A stretch of 64,000 bases of DNA from Pelodera strongyloides (Eukaryota > Nematoda > Chromadorea > Rhabditida > Rhabditidae), in NCBI GenBank assembly GCA_036852015.1, contig JAANDG010000040.1, positions 372,001 to 436,000 on the forward strand, written 5' to 3'. Positions 1 to 10,406 of the stretch are shown in pieces (within the stretch, counting starts at the first letter, position 1; each line of letters begins with the position of its first letter). A program made the position numbers and the translations under genes. The notes beneath the pieces were generated by a model that worked only from the letters and a program-made list of their open reading frames with translations, was not told the DNA's origin and did no database searches.

Positions 1-588
1 AGAATTTGCCAGTTTTGCTCATTTTTAGAGTTCCTCTCTGAAAATTCTTAACTTCACAGAATTTACACTTGAAACCAACCCTTTATTTTCATGTTTGCTA
101 CAGAAAGTAAGAGACTTTTCTTATTGTTTTCACGAGGACTTTCCGAATTGGAAATTTTACGGAGCATTTTCGGAAGTACTAATCAAAGGAGTGGACTGCG
201 ACGAGACCAAATACTACACATGATGAATATTTTTTCCCAAAATGTCAAAATGTTCCCAAATCGTTTGTCACCGTCTACAGACAGCAGTGGCCGTGTGCAT
301 GAACAGCGGGAACCTCCCAATTGGTGGGAGAATTTGTCTCAGTCTCTCTCTGATTCGTGTGATCCCTCTCTTTCTCTCATCTCCCACTGGTAGGCTGGGA
401 GCTTTCGTGCATACGGCCACAGAATCCAATCAGAACATTAGTTCAATATCCCCAAAAGTGCAGGAAAATTAACATTTCGCATCAAAGTGATTATTGTAAG
501 TCGTCATTCTATGCGAGGCATTTACAGAACACGTACTTGTCTAATAATCCTTTCTTAGACAACCTACGCAAATCCAAGTCAACGACAA
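1..588. other. Gene-free stretch with one foldback element
   Basis: I see no convincing gene here. The open frame from about 91 to 393 has no splice sites or recognisable domain and runs through a foldback repeat at about 278-422. Nothing else stands out. Confidence 0.5.
278..422. repeat. Foldback element, copy 1 (cagtggccgt...acggccac termini)
   Basis: Imperfect palindrome whose ends read CAGTGGCCGTGTGCATGAAC and, inverted, GTGCATACGGCCAC, around a CT-rich core. A related copy lies at 12694-12845 inside an intron of the WDR89-like gene. No coding capacity; probably a non-autonomous element. Confidence 0.6.
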
Positions 589-761
589 TTTAAAGCCGCA
601 TTGTACCTACTTTGAAAAATTTGCATGTGAATACGCAAATCCTATGTATCCTATGCAAATTTGGTGCCCGTTCGTCAAGCTTCCGTCACCAAATTTACAT
701 AAAATACATAGGATTTGCCTATCATATGCAAATTTCCCAAGTAGGTACATTACTGCTTTAA
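589..761. mobile_element. TTAA-flanked foldback MITE, family C, copy 1
   Basis: Arms contain GTACCTACTTTG and AATTTGCATATGA-like sequence, with TCCTATGTATCCTATGC near the centre and TTAA at both ends. Other copies lie near 7053-7188, 26920-27059 and 32792-32967. It abuts the next foldback at a shared TTAAA. Confidence 0.7.
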
Positions 762-1120
762 AGGGATCGGTTCACCTTAAATTGGGTCTGTTTTTTTTGT
801 TTCTTTATTTTCTATAAGGGATAGTAAAAATTTGGAATAGAAAAAGTAGTGTTCAATTTCAATACTCACGAAGATATTGGGTGATAAAGTGGTGGAATGA
901 TCGGTCCGACATGCCAAAAGGGTAATTGTCTCTATACAAACAAGGCAGGACAATTGCCCTTTTTCATTCCGGACCGATCAATCCACCACTTTATCACCCA
1001 ATATCTTCGTGAGTATTGAAATTGAACACTACTTTTTCTATTCCAAATTTTTACTATCCCTTATAGAAAATAAAGAAACAAAAAAAACAGACACAATTTA
1101 AGGTGAGCTGATCCCTTTAA
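758..1120. mobile_element. TTAA-flanked foldback, family D
   Basis: Long inverted repeat with arms of about 155 bp and a spacer of roughly 50 bp. The left arm begins TTAAAGGGATCGGTTCACC and the right arm ends with its near-complement. The central motif GGACCGATCA is present on both sides. No ORF. It shares its TTAAA borders with the elements on both sides. Confidence 0.75.
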
Positions 1121-1632
1121 AGGGTCAGGCCCACCGATATAAACCTATATTTATTATTTGTTCATAATTCATAAAAAGGATCTTTATTATAATATATACA
1201 GACTAAATATTATTCAGTTTTACCATGGGGAAGTTTTTCCGGTGAGCTTTCCTTACGGAAGGTACCGTAGTCTCATCTTTGTTTAAAGGTGTATGCATTT
1301 TTTGTTCGTCTTGGTTTGCCTCGTTGTCTGCACTCTCATGTGCATATGTGTCTTCTTACGCTGGTGCCTCTTTATTCAGCATACTCTCTCGTCTTTCGCC
1401 GCAGGACTAATATATACGGTACTTTGGAAATGTTTTAACTTCCTTAAAAATGTTTTAAGTTTCTTTTACCCAAGGCCTGTCTACGGTACCTTCCGTAAGG
1501 AAAGCTCACCGGAAAAACTTCCCCATGGTAAAACTGAATAATATTTAGTTTATATATATTATAATAAATACCCTTTTATGAATTATGAACAAATAAAAAA
1601 TATAGGTTTATATCGGTGGGCCTGTCCCTTTA
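1117..1632. mobile_element. TTAA-flanked foldback, family E
   Basis: Inverted arms of roughly 150 bp begin TTAAAGGGTCAGGCCCACCG. The region GGAAGTTTTTCCGGTGAGC recurs inverted on the far side of a spacer of about 200 bp. The small open frame at about 1293-1541 runs into the right arm and has no gene features, so I do not call it. Confidence 0.7.
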
Positions 1633-1739
1633 ATGAAGGTTGAATTTTTCTCCCATTTCGTTCCACTGACCTTACGGTACATTATATGCTGGTTTGCATT
1701 CCACCTTACTGTTCCCTCATTTATATAGACGTGCCCTTG

Positions 1740-1880
1740 TCGTGACCAAGTTTCGCCGAAAACCGTCACCAATTGGTCACCACAAATAGTCACCAAATGG
1801 TCACTAAACCGCCACCAAATGTTTTTTACGTTAAAAACTATTTGGTGATCGGCCAGTGATTTTTCTGTGATTTTGGACAA
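1740..1880. repeat. 'TTGGTCACCAAATGGT' repeat, copy 1
   Basis: Several close-spaced copies of GTCACCAAATGGT in both orientations form an internally palindromic block. Related blocks occur at about 6400-6625 and 37930-38070. Confidence 0.55.
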
Positions 1881-2273
1881 TATTCCGTTTTCTTGTGGAG
1901 ATATCACATCACTTTCGTCATATAATAAGCAGCTTTTCAGTTATATACATACGAACAGTACAGAAAATTTATATCATGTGACTATGCAGAAATCTCGCAC
2001 TAAAAAGAAAATCCTAATCTGGTATTTAATTAACACAGCAATTTCCTCTAGCGGATTACACCCATTCAATATTTAGGGCATTGTGGTATAATGTACACTC
2101 CCCATGCCACAAATACACTGATAAACATGATTTAGTTTTATAATTTGTTGTTTCTTCTTTGATTTTTGTTAACTGAGCATTGGTAGAATTATCAAGATAC
2201 ATAGCTACTTGCGCAGACCAAAGTACTTTTGCCTTGCCCCTTTATTTAGTAGTATTCATGCACAATAAAAATA

Positions 2274-2432
2274 TTAAAGCGAAATACTGGCCGGTTTTTT
2301 GAAAACGCACCGCGGACACTTGCAGTTTTTGTTTTATGCATTATATGCAAATGAGCATAATTTAGAATAAAAAAAATCGACTCCAATTCGACCCCACTAA
2401 TTAGCATAAACACCATACGAAGGCATGCGGTT
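2274..2432. mobile_element. CCGG foldback MITE (family A), degenerate copy
   Basis: The left end (TTAAAGCGAAATACTGGCCGG) and the inner palindromic core (TATGCAAATGAGCATAA, GAATAAAAAAAATCGA) match the family. The right terminus has decayed and cannot be placed exactly. Confidence 0.6.
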
Positions 2433-4070
2433 TCAGTTACGTTTGATTTTTGATTCTGCTTATAAATGTGTTGTCATCATCGCATTCAAATCTGGCAAAA
2501 AAACATAAGTAACTCAATTGATGTCACTAAGGTAACCTGTTCAAACAAAAACGTAGAAACAAACTACACTTTGTACTTTACATGTGTCACGACTGCCACG
2601 CGTATTAAAGTTGTATAACAGGTTTTTTTTTGTGTAGGAAATCTGTGACTGTGTGTATTCCTAGAAGCGTACCGCGCATAGGCGTGGTTTGCAAACTACG
2701 TGGAAAGACACGCGGTGCATCGGGGCCTCGGGGAACTCAATCGCGCAGCGCACCCCCGGCATCCCTGGCCAACCTGCCGCGCAATGCACAAAGCGACTGT
2801 TGCGCTTCGGTAGCGCGAATTTGCTCGGGAAAGGCTTATTTCACCTATATCCTCCTAATCCTTAGTGAATGGCCGGGATTAACTTATTCCTATCTATTGA
2901 TATATTGATGTCCTTTGTGTTAAAGTAGAGCTTCTTCGCCCACTTCTTTACAATACATTTTGCACGACATTCAGAACAAAACTTATATTTCATTGTTATT
3001 TAATTTGTGCAAAATATTATTACGATATAATATAGAATAATAAGGAGATTAAGTCAGAACGTCTGCATCTCCATGCCCAAGGTACACCGACACGCCTATG
3101 ATGCTGGTTCAATTGTTCAATTGTTCAATACGCCTAACAATAAGTCCTATTAATCTACGCGATGCTTATAAAAGTGAATTATCTACTTCATTCTAATCTT
3201 CGTGTTCTTATCTTGAGCTCCGATTTATCTGCTTTATTCGTATTTTTTAAAGCGAAATGCTAGCCCCTTTGGAAAAATTGGCATATGATAAGCAAATCCT
3301 ATGTATCCTATGCAGCCTATGCTAATTTTGTACGATCGTCCACGGCAATAATTCTTCAAAATTCAAACGGTAGAGCTTAAATTCAAACACTCAAAAATGG
3401 GCTTGAGTCTGATTAAATCATACGATTCATACTCTCTTTATGAAGTCTTCCAATTAATTGTAATCAGATCATGTCAGACATTATATAGATCAGACATCCT
3501 TCACACTCCGCACGAGTTTTTCATTATAATCCTATTAATAAAAAATTAGGTGTCAGACTTGAACAATTACAATGATGTTAGTGTTAATGGTTCTTTATTT
3601 AGTTTCACTTAATTCATATCATTTGATGCACACCTCGGTCTTATTTAATAAATAAATAGATAAATATACAAAGAAAGGTATGAATACTTTTCATTATTTT
3701 TGTGGGTTGACACTGTGATTTATGGTTTCTATGTTCATTTTCTTATTACAGCACCCATTGCATTGCCGCAGTTTTCATTGCATTTGTGACATTTAATTAT
3801 TTATTCTAGAATTATGAACTCCGCGCAATTACCGCTTATTAAGTTAGCGTGTAAGTAAATTGCTCTATTTCACAAAACAATATTTTTTTATTTTCGAAAT
3901 TTTTAATACTATTGTTATTGCGTCATAAAATAACTCTACAGCGTCGCCATCTTTTCGTTTGTACTTTCCACTTTCGTACTTTTTTCTAGTAATGTGGAAT
4001 ATCTACTTTCATCATTGCCCTAGCTTTTAAAACATAATTCATTAATGGCTTCTTTTCATTTCAGAAACAA

Positions 4071-7000
4071 ATGCTGTCCGAGGAAAAGCGACTGGCTTTT
4101 GCTTCAATTTACGCAATTCTTTCACTGCTAACTTTATTTGTTAATTTGTTATTTTTGCTCGTTTATTGTAAGGTGAGTTATATTCACGACATACCGCACG
4201 AAAAATTTTGTGCCGCCACACCTGGGCTTACCTGCTTTTCGAAGTTTCACATTGTAAATCGAGATGGTGACAGTGAGATTAATTTTTATCCTAATTATTC
4301 TATTTCAACCCAGAAGAGCAATTATTAGAGCCATTAAAACGAAATGCCGGCCGGTTTTTGACACGCATCATGGACAACTGAATCCTTACGTATTTATGCT
4401 AAGTTACTCGAATTTAGCTCGATTTTTTATTCTAGTTTATATTCATTTGCATAATCTTTTTATTCTAGTTTATATTCATTTGCATAAGAACGCTGGTACA
4501 CTCGATGTGTTTCCAAAATCGGCCGGTATTTCGCTTTAAGAGTTCATGGGCCTAACAGTTACGTCCAAATAATGCAAAGTGTATGCTATCTTTAGTTTAG
4601 TGTATGCTATAATGAGCCAGTGTTCCGATTTGTATTAGAACTTAGAACTAACCATAAGGACTATTTTGTTGCTGGTAATTAATTGGTTTGAGATCCAACT
4701 TTGATTTTTTTCAGGAGTACCACTACTATAAAAAATTTCCATTCTATATCTTTGCTTTTCATATAATCAACTGCGATATTCTGATGTGTATTATACAATT
4801 GTACGTCGTTGTACCATCAACTATTTACTCATATAACGTGAGTTTTTTTATGCTTTTTGTTTTATATTATTAGTACGTGTACGTGGGTTTTTGTATTAGA
4901 GTAAGATGTAAAGTAAGAGAATTAATAATACTTAGAAACTATTCATTACACGCTAATTGTTGTGTGTAATTGGTCTAGCACGGAATATAATTTCCGTTTA
5001 TTTTCCGAAAATAGAACAAAAATAGTCTTATTTTTATTCAAAGATATTTTCACGTAAAGTTTAAATGACAAAGTAGAAAAGAAAAAGGTTCGATTGAGAA
5101 TGGCTGAAAAGGGCATCAGGTTTGCGTACCACGAAAACATGTGTGTAAAATAGTGCTCCAAAGATGGATTATCGATTTTTCTCCGATACTTATAAATGTA
5201 TGAGAACCTCTCAGCCTATATATTAATATATTTAGGTTTTCTACGACTATTCCGAGCTCAATTTTCTCTACAATTGGCTCACGTTCCTCGATTTTCTAAC
5301 GTTTAAAGGGAAAACAATGCTGTTATTGATTATCGCCGTTCATCGATTGTTTTTGTTCGTCTATCCTCGAATGGAAGTTTATTGCTTCAGGGATTACTCG
5401 AGCATGATGTGGGTGATTTATATAAAACTTTACCTGATCGGGTGACCAAAGTTGACAGTTGAGACCGAATTTTGGTTTTATTTATTTATTTATAAATAAC
5501 ACAGCAGGGTGTGCATCACAATGAAATGATAAAAAAAGTCGTGTTGTCGTTGATTAGCAAACAGGTAATTTGATAATAAAACAATGGAAACCAAGCGTTA
5601 GGTATATGTAGGTAGTAGGCAATGGCGTCAGGCATTTCAAGTTTTGCTAATTTGTCATTACCTGCGTATGCCGAAGGACATCGTCTATGTCACAAAGAGT
5701 TCTCGTCTATTTCAAAGAAACGGTTATTATTATTGTCTGCAGTTTCGCATAGCTTTCTATCGGGCGTGCCTGTACATGTTGTAGATAATGGTGTGGATCA
5801 TAATGGGTTTATTATGAGTTAACACAGACCAGTTGCAAGTTGTATTTTATGTTTTATCCGTTAGCTCTAATTGTAAGTGAAACTAAATTTAGCTGGCGCG
5901 TCGCTGTTTGGGCTTACGTTATGTTTACAAGTATGGCAGCTGGACTATTTGGCTGCACGAGAACTTTCTCATTTGAATGTAAGTATTTACTTGTTTAATT
6001 ATTACACATTTTAAAGCGAAATACCGGCCGGTTTTTGAAACGCATCGTGGACAACGTAATTCTTGCGCATTTATGTTAATTTGCTCGAATTTAGCTCGAT
6101 TTTTTATTCTAATTTAAGTTCATTTGCATGAGCTGCATAGGAATACTGGTGTACTAGATGTGTTTCAAAAACCGGCCGGTATTTCGCTTTAAGAGAAAGA
6201 AAAACAATACCACTGTAAAATAAAGAAAGAGTGAGAGAAACTTGTACAGTGCAAGCGAGAATTATACAAGCAAACGTGATGAGCTTATCATAGACGTTCA
6301 ATATATTGCTAACTTCTAAATAAATTCCAGTCTACTACCTTTATTGGATGTGTACTCCGGGAACATTCTCTCATTATTATTCACCGGTGAGTTAGAGTAT
6401 TTGTAAATCTACACAGAAAAACGAAAAATTGCCGAAACCACAGAAAAACCGTCGCTGGCCCGTCACCAAATGGTTTTCACCGAAGAAACCATTTGCTGAC
6501 TGGTTAGTGACCAGTCGGTGACCAACTGCTGACGGTTTTCCATGAAAGTTGGTCATGAAGTGGTCACCAACTGGGCCGGCCACGAAAAAACCAGTGAACC
6601 GTCACCAAATGGTTCAACCATTTCAAGTAGGCACAAGCAAAGCAATTGTTCATGGTGGTAGGCCCAAGCTAATCTTACCGTCATTTTCTAAGAAAGTTTC
6701 GGAACATTCGATTATTCCTAAGGCTAAGCCTGAGCCTGAGCCTAAGCCTAAGCCAAATCCTAAGCCTAGCTATTCCAACTTATCCATTATCCGTAATGCT
6801 TCGTTTATGAACACTACGAGCAAATTCTGCTTCCAGATAATCCAAACCGAAGGCTACCTCACTGTGCTCGTCGTGTTCATCATTCTTTGTGTGATATATG
6901 TGTATGCTAAAGGTCTCGGGAGATCCATGCAGTACAACAAGAAGAGCCGGCATGAGAAAGACGTGCTCAGACAGGTTATTGTTATAATCATTTAATTGTA

Positions 7001-7488
7001 AATGTTTTAAAATAATTAGAGGTTCATGGGCCCATAACTTTTATTAAAATCAGTATTGTACCGGCTTTGGGAAATTTGCTTATGATACGCATTTCCTATG
7101 TATCCCATGTAAATTTTTGGTGCCCGTCCGAAGCTTCCGGCACCAAATTTACATACACAGGAAATGTGTATGATATATTACCGCTTCCTCACAAAAAGGT
7201 CAAAATTAGTGATTATGAATTACGGTGATGACGTGACTAACCATAACCTTTTTAACTTTTATTTAGACACTCGCCATCGCCTTGTCTCTAATCATCTACA
7301 ACATTGCGCACTGCGTGCTCGGGTCGATGAACTTTAACATGAGAGAGCCAAATGAAATATTGATTTTGGTGCAAAATTGTTTATCGATTGGAACAGGACT
7401 GATACACCCGGCGTCGTACGTGCTCAACAAAAAGGTATGCGAATTTATTCGGTTTTGTAGAGTGCGACATGATGGAAGATGCGTTTGA
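4071..7488 (+). CDS. Serpentine (7TM) chemoreceptor-like GPCR, seven exons, 358 aa
   Basis: Exons 4071-4172, 4715-4837, 5236-5441, 5893-5978, 6331-6386, 6693-6974 and 7267-7488 join in one frame with GT-AG introns. Exon 1 is TM1 (about residues 9-31). Exon 2 carries TM2 (FHIINCDILMCIIQLYVV). Exon 3 carries TM3 and the DRY-like position IAVHRLFLFVYPRM. Exons 3-4 give TM4 and exon 6 TM5 (YLTVLVVFIILCVIYVYAKG). Exon 7 holds TM6-TM7 and a helix-8-like tail (NKKVCEFIRF). Before TM5 a loop holds a Lys/Glu-Pro tract (residues 200-216) and three N-glycosylation sequons (N220, N226, N231). The start ATG lies seven bases after the acceptor TTTCATTTCAG, consistent with spliced-leader trans-splicing. Nematode receptors of this type usually act in chemosensory neuron cilia, but the ligand and subfamily are unknown. 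The exon 6 acceptor (TTTTCTAAG) is the least certain junction. Confidence 0.85.
4334..4539. mobile_element. CCGG foldback MITE (family A) in receptor intron 1
   Basis: Best described here for the whole family: about 140-205 bp, terminal inverted repeats AGCGAAATACCGGCCGG followed by TTTTTGAAACGCATCG, TTAA at both outer ends, and an AT-rich palindromic core containing ATTTGCTCGAATTTAGCTCG and TTCATTTGCATAAG. No ORF. This copy also has an internal duplication of about 30 bp (4422-4484). Confidence 0.8.
5478..5525 (-). repeat. Retroposon-like 3' tail, minus orientation, receptor intron
   Basis: ATTTATTTATTTATAAATAACACAGC followed by GGGTGTGCATCACAATG is the reverse complement of the tail at 21800-21855. 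The shared end is GATGCACACC, then GTTATTTAATAAATAAATAA. It looks like the 3' end of a LINE or SINE family. Confidence 0.5.
6011..6192. mobile_element. CCGG foldback MITE (family A) in receptor intron 4
   Basis: Complete copy with intact termini on both sides. It begins 32 bp after the end of exon 4. Confidence 0.8.
6400..6625. repeat. 'GTCACCAAATGGT' repeat block, copy 2
   Basis: Multiple direct and inverted copies of ACCGTCACCAAATGGTT-like units in receptor intron 5. The block ends about 70 bp before the exon 6 acceptor. Confidence 0.55.
6717..6769 (+). repeat. Interstitial telomere-like repeat inside a receptor exon
   Basis: Degenerate CCTAAG/CCTGAG hexamers, the complement strand of nematode TTAGGC telomere repeat, run through the first part of exon 6. 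In frame they encode alternating Pro and Lys/Glu. Confidence 0.75.
7053..7188. mobile_element. Family C foldback MITE in last receptor intron
   Basis: Arms around GGTGCCCGTCCGAAGCTTCC, with CCTATGTATCC and its inverse. The outer ends have lost clear TTAA. Confidence 0.6.
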
Positions 7489-7644
7489 ATTTTATTAAAT
7501 CAACATCCTGGATCGTCCACGCCCACAGCGTGCGTATGTTCTAGCGTGAAAAAAATACTAAATTTCTAAAATAATTCCTGGTCACCACACAACCCAACTA
7601 CGATCTGTGGCCGGTTTCACAAAACTTTAACGCTGGGATAGGTT

Positions 7645-7745
7645 ACAGGCGTCTCCTACTTAGCGTGCTCTCTTGGCCTTCTCTCGCTGCCTGTCAAAGG
7701 CAGAGAAAGCCGAGAGGACACGCTAAACAGAAGACGCCTGTAATC
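7645..7745. repeat. Perfect-ended palindrome
   Basis: TTACAGGCGTCTCCTACTTA on the left pairs with AACAGAAGACGCCTGTAA on the right. The inner arms GCGTGCTCTCTTGGC and GCCGAGAGGACACGC also pair. Confidence 0.65.
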
Positions 7746-7779
7746 TACCCCACTACGTTCTGTGGCGCGCAGAGCGCCG

Positions 7780-8010
7780 CAGACTTTCCCGCACGTTCTG
7801 GGTATGCGCGCATACTTTCCCGCATGATCACGGTGTGCGCGCATACTTTCCCGCATGATCACGGTGTGCGCGCATACTTTCCCGCATAGAGCGCCGCACG
7901 GTGGGCTTCCGGAGCAATGTCTCCGAAATCACAATTTTGACAATTTGGATAGCCCAGCTGCGAGCGCATACTTTCCCGCGTACATTCCCGCATAGAGCGC
8001 CGCGCACTCA
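7780..8010. repeat. GC-rich tandem repeats
   Basis: Repeating GCGCATACTTTCCCGCATGA-type units interspersed with GAGCGCCGC. The same GAGCGCCGC word recurs at 9600-9800 and GCGCAGAGCG near 34208. Confidence 0.55.
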
Positions 8011-9599
8011 CGAAAATTCTGCTCTCAAGAAATTATATTCAGCTGCAATACCGTAGTTGCAACAAATAGTTGCCACAAACAATGGAGTTTCGCCGCTAAA
8101 ATGCACTTTTTTCTCAATTTTTTTATTTTCTTCGTTCGTTTTTCGTATTATTTTCCGTTTGTTTAGTTTGTTGTGTATAATTCTTTGTTTACTGTTTACG
8201 TGAATCTTCCATTGTCATCGCGACGAGTACATATGATAGAATTTAGTACATTTGAAGGTTTTATTCACTTGAAGTTCCATTGACGTTTTTTTGATGAACT
8301 GTTCTTATGTTTATTGTCTATTGTTTATTGTGCAGGATGTCTGCAGCAGGTGCAGGCTGTGAAGGATGAAAAACATATGTCTGTATCCCGTAAGGCTGAA
8401 GGAATGGGCCTTGCGCTATGGCTTCACCTACGACATCAGTGAGAAGTGCTAATTGTAAGTATCTTTTTTTCTACTTATTGTATCTTGAAATATTTTATAT
8501 ACCGGGAGCATAGGCTGCTTGTGATCCTTACGTTGCACAACTCTCTCTACATACATGCATTACGCGCAAATGACTATGCATACAAAGACAATAGTTGTTT
8601 ATGATAGCTTAAGCTTATATGTTTTAGTGCGCAACAGCAATCGCCAAACGTCCAGAATTCCTCGCCTTTTGATGGTTAAAAATTTACAAAGGTGAAGGGT
8701 CTGGCATCTGGGAACAATTTAGTACGAACAAGGAAAGCATAGGTATGTTTATTATTGTTTCATTATTATTCAGTAAGCGTTAAATGGTTAAATGCTGCAC
8801 ATCTATCGAAAACAAGTTAATTTTCCTCCAAAACATCAAGGACGAGTACCGGATTGTTTTATTAGATGTACTGGGAATTTAGACCCTTATTGAACGTAGT
8901 TTTTGCCCCCATACTCATGCATCTAAATATTGCAAATTGCAGATCCCACTCTTCCTTCAACAAAGCGCCAAAGCTTCAAGTTCTGCAGAGTTTGGTGCTT
9001 CAAGAAGACGTCGCGCGGTCGCGGTCGTCTTTGGGGTTCTCAAGTGTTTCTTGATAAATACTGATACATTCCCCCATTCGTCGTCATTATTATTCTTAAG
9101 CAGTATTTCTCTTTTGTATGTTGACAAACTCATGCATCCTACTAACTTAGTCCACTTTTTTTTGCTTCTCGCCATTCTATACAAAATAGTTCCACAGTAG
9201 CTGAGTATCTATTATAGTTGCTTATTCACAGTTTATTTGCAGCTTGCCTTATTTTGTTGTAGATTGTAACCGTAGACATACAACCGCAAAGTCCCTAAGT
9301 TTACTTAACTGCTGTTCTTTAATTCCTCTAGTAACATTTAGAAGTTATTGATATGAATAATTATGTTGTATAGTATTGTGTAGAGACTTATATTGATGAA
9401 ACTTTTGCTAGCAGTCTATTTCATTAATATTATGAAAGTAAGTTCCTCAAGTTTGATCAATTAGCGGTCTATTTCGAGTTATTTTTAATGGTTTAAAATG
9501 TTTTGCTTTCATTGTTGAATGAATAAAATTATTTTATCGCTTTTGTATGATATTTTTTATATTGTGAAGTGGGCGGGGCAAGGGGAGGAGCTTAATGGC

Positions 9600-9800
9600 T
9601 GGTGTAACCGCGTAGAGCGCCGCGAACTTACCCGCATAGTGCGCCGCGCACTAACCCGCGTAGAGCGCCGCCGACTTTCGCGCATAGTGCGCTGCAGACA
9701 TACCCGCGCAGAGCGCCGCTCACTTTCCCGCCTTGTGCGCCTCTGCAAAAGCGCACAAGGCGGGATGGTACGCGGCGCTCTGCGCGGGTGAAGACCAGAG
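9600..9800. repeat. GC-rich inverted and tandem repeat
   Basis: Tandem units of about 30 bp (CGTAGAGCGCCGCGAACTTACCCGCATAGTGCGCC-like) fold back at about 9745 (CGCCTTGTGCGCC...GCGCACAAGGCGGG). Open frames on both strands here only reflect the repeat. Confidence 0.6.
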
Positions 9801-9995
9801 CAGCGTTAAATTTTTGTGAAAACGGCCTCGGGTGTGAAGGTGCCCTAAATAAGTGTGCATTGCTAATCGAAAACACTCGCACATGACGACAGTGAATGCT
9901 AATTACTTCAGGTACAAATCAAAATAGAAGGGCTTTCCCTTTTCGGTTATCTGGTTTCAAACTGGTAGTTCGGTATTAATTACAAATATTCAGGT

Positions 9996-10235
9996 ATGGC
10001 GGCATCTGCGTCGCAATCTCTGTTCACCTCATCGCTCAGGCAGCCGCGGGTTCTTGCGACCGTCGCGCCATCCGAGTCCAGTGCCGCACACGCCTCCGCT
10101 GGCGATAGAATACGGTATCTGCGGCAATCGCTGCGACGGATACGCGTCGCCGAAGAAGAAGATGAGCCGGCAGACTATAAGAGTTATGTCGACGAGATCA
10201 GTTTAGAGGTCTTAAAACAACACATCAGAACTTAA
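9996..10235 (+). CDS. Short ORF, 79 aa, unknown function
   Basis: The ATG follows an acceptor (ATATTCAG) by two bases, as in trans-spliced nematode messages or a terminal exon. The frame is GC-richer than its surroundings and codes a Ser/Ala-rich N-terminus, then a basic/acidic segment (SLRRIRVAEEEDEPADYKSY) and an amphipathic end (VDEISLEVLKQHIRT), stopping at TAA. I recognise no family. It may be a complete one-exon gene or the last exon of a gene whose upstream exons I could not place; the exon-like pieces at 8337-8745 are candidates. Confidence 0.4.
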   Translation: MAASASQSLFTSSLRQPRVLATVAPSESSAAHASAGDRIRYLRQSLRRIRVAEEEDEPADYKSYVDEISLEVLKQHIRT

Positions 10236-10267
10236 TTTATCTCTAGCATAATTAGACACATACGTTT

Positions 10268-10406
10268 TTAAAGCGAAGAACTGGCCGGTTTTTGAAACGC
10301 AATTTGCTCGAATTTAGCTCGATTTTTTAGTTGAAATTATGTTCATTTGCATAAGAATGCTGGTCAACTCGATGTGTTTCAAAAACCGGCAGGTATTTCG
10401 CTTTAA
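10268..10406. mobile_element. CCGG foldback MITE (family A), short copy
   Basis: Both termini are present; the left half of the core is shortened. Confidence 0.75.

Larger units (their letters stand above)
1633..4070. other. Gene-free stretch upstream of the receptor
   Basis: Holds a 'gtcaccaaat' repeat (about 1740-1880), a degenerate CCGG foldback (2274-2432), a GC-rich island at about 2655-2835 with no splice-supported gene, a half-copy of a family B foldback (about 3249-3345), and a retroposon-like 3' tail near 3628-3665. The last few hundred bases before 4071 are AT-rich and presumably carry the receptor promoter, but I can point to no specific element. Confidence 0.5.
7489..9995. other. 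Intergenic stretch with GC-rich foldbacks and possible exon relics
   Basis: Contains a palindrome at 7645-7745 (ACAGGCGTCT...AGACGCCTGT), tandem 'GCGCGCATACTTTCCCGCATGATCACGGTGT'-type units at about 7800-8010, and GC-rich inverted units at 9600-9800 (CGCAGAGCGCCGC). Two segments look exon-like: 8337-8453, ending in a good donor (ATT|GTAAGT), and about 8636-8745. Both contain in-frame stops in the readings I tried (for example YPVRLKEWALRYGFTYDISE, and KGEGSGIWEQFSTNKES after a TGA). They may be relics of a gene, but I could not assemble one. Confidence 0.4.

Noticed and set aside
91..393. 100-aa open frame at the left end
   Set aside because: Runs into a foldback repeat, with no splice or motif support.
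1293..1541. 82-aa hydrophobic frame
   Set aside because: Lies in the spacer and right arm of foldback E.
2630..2908. 92-aa frame over a GC-rich island
   Set aside because: No family resemblance and no clear splice sites; noted only as a GC-rich island.
5622..5822. 66-aa frame inside the receptor's third intron
   Set aside because: The flanking exons join in phase without it, and no acceptor or donor fits.
7435..8336. A further intron and last exon for the receptor using the GTATGC at 7435
   Set aside because: Reading through gives a natural helix-8 tail (NKKVCEFIRF) and a stop within 18 codons; the candidate downstream exon has stops.
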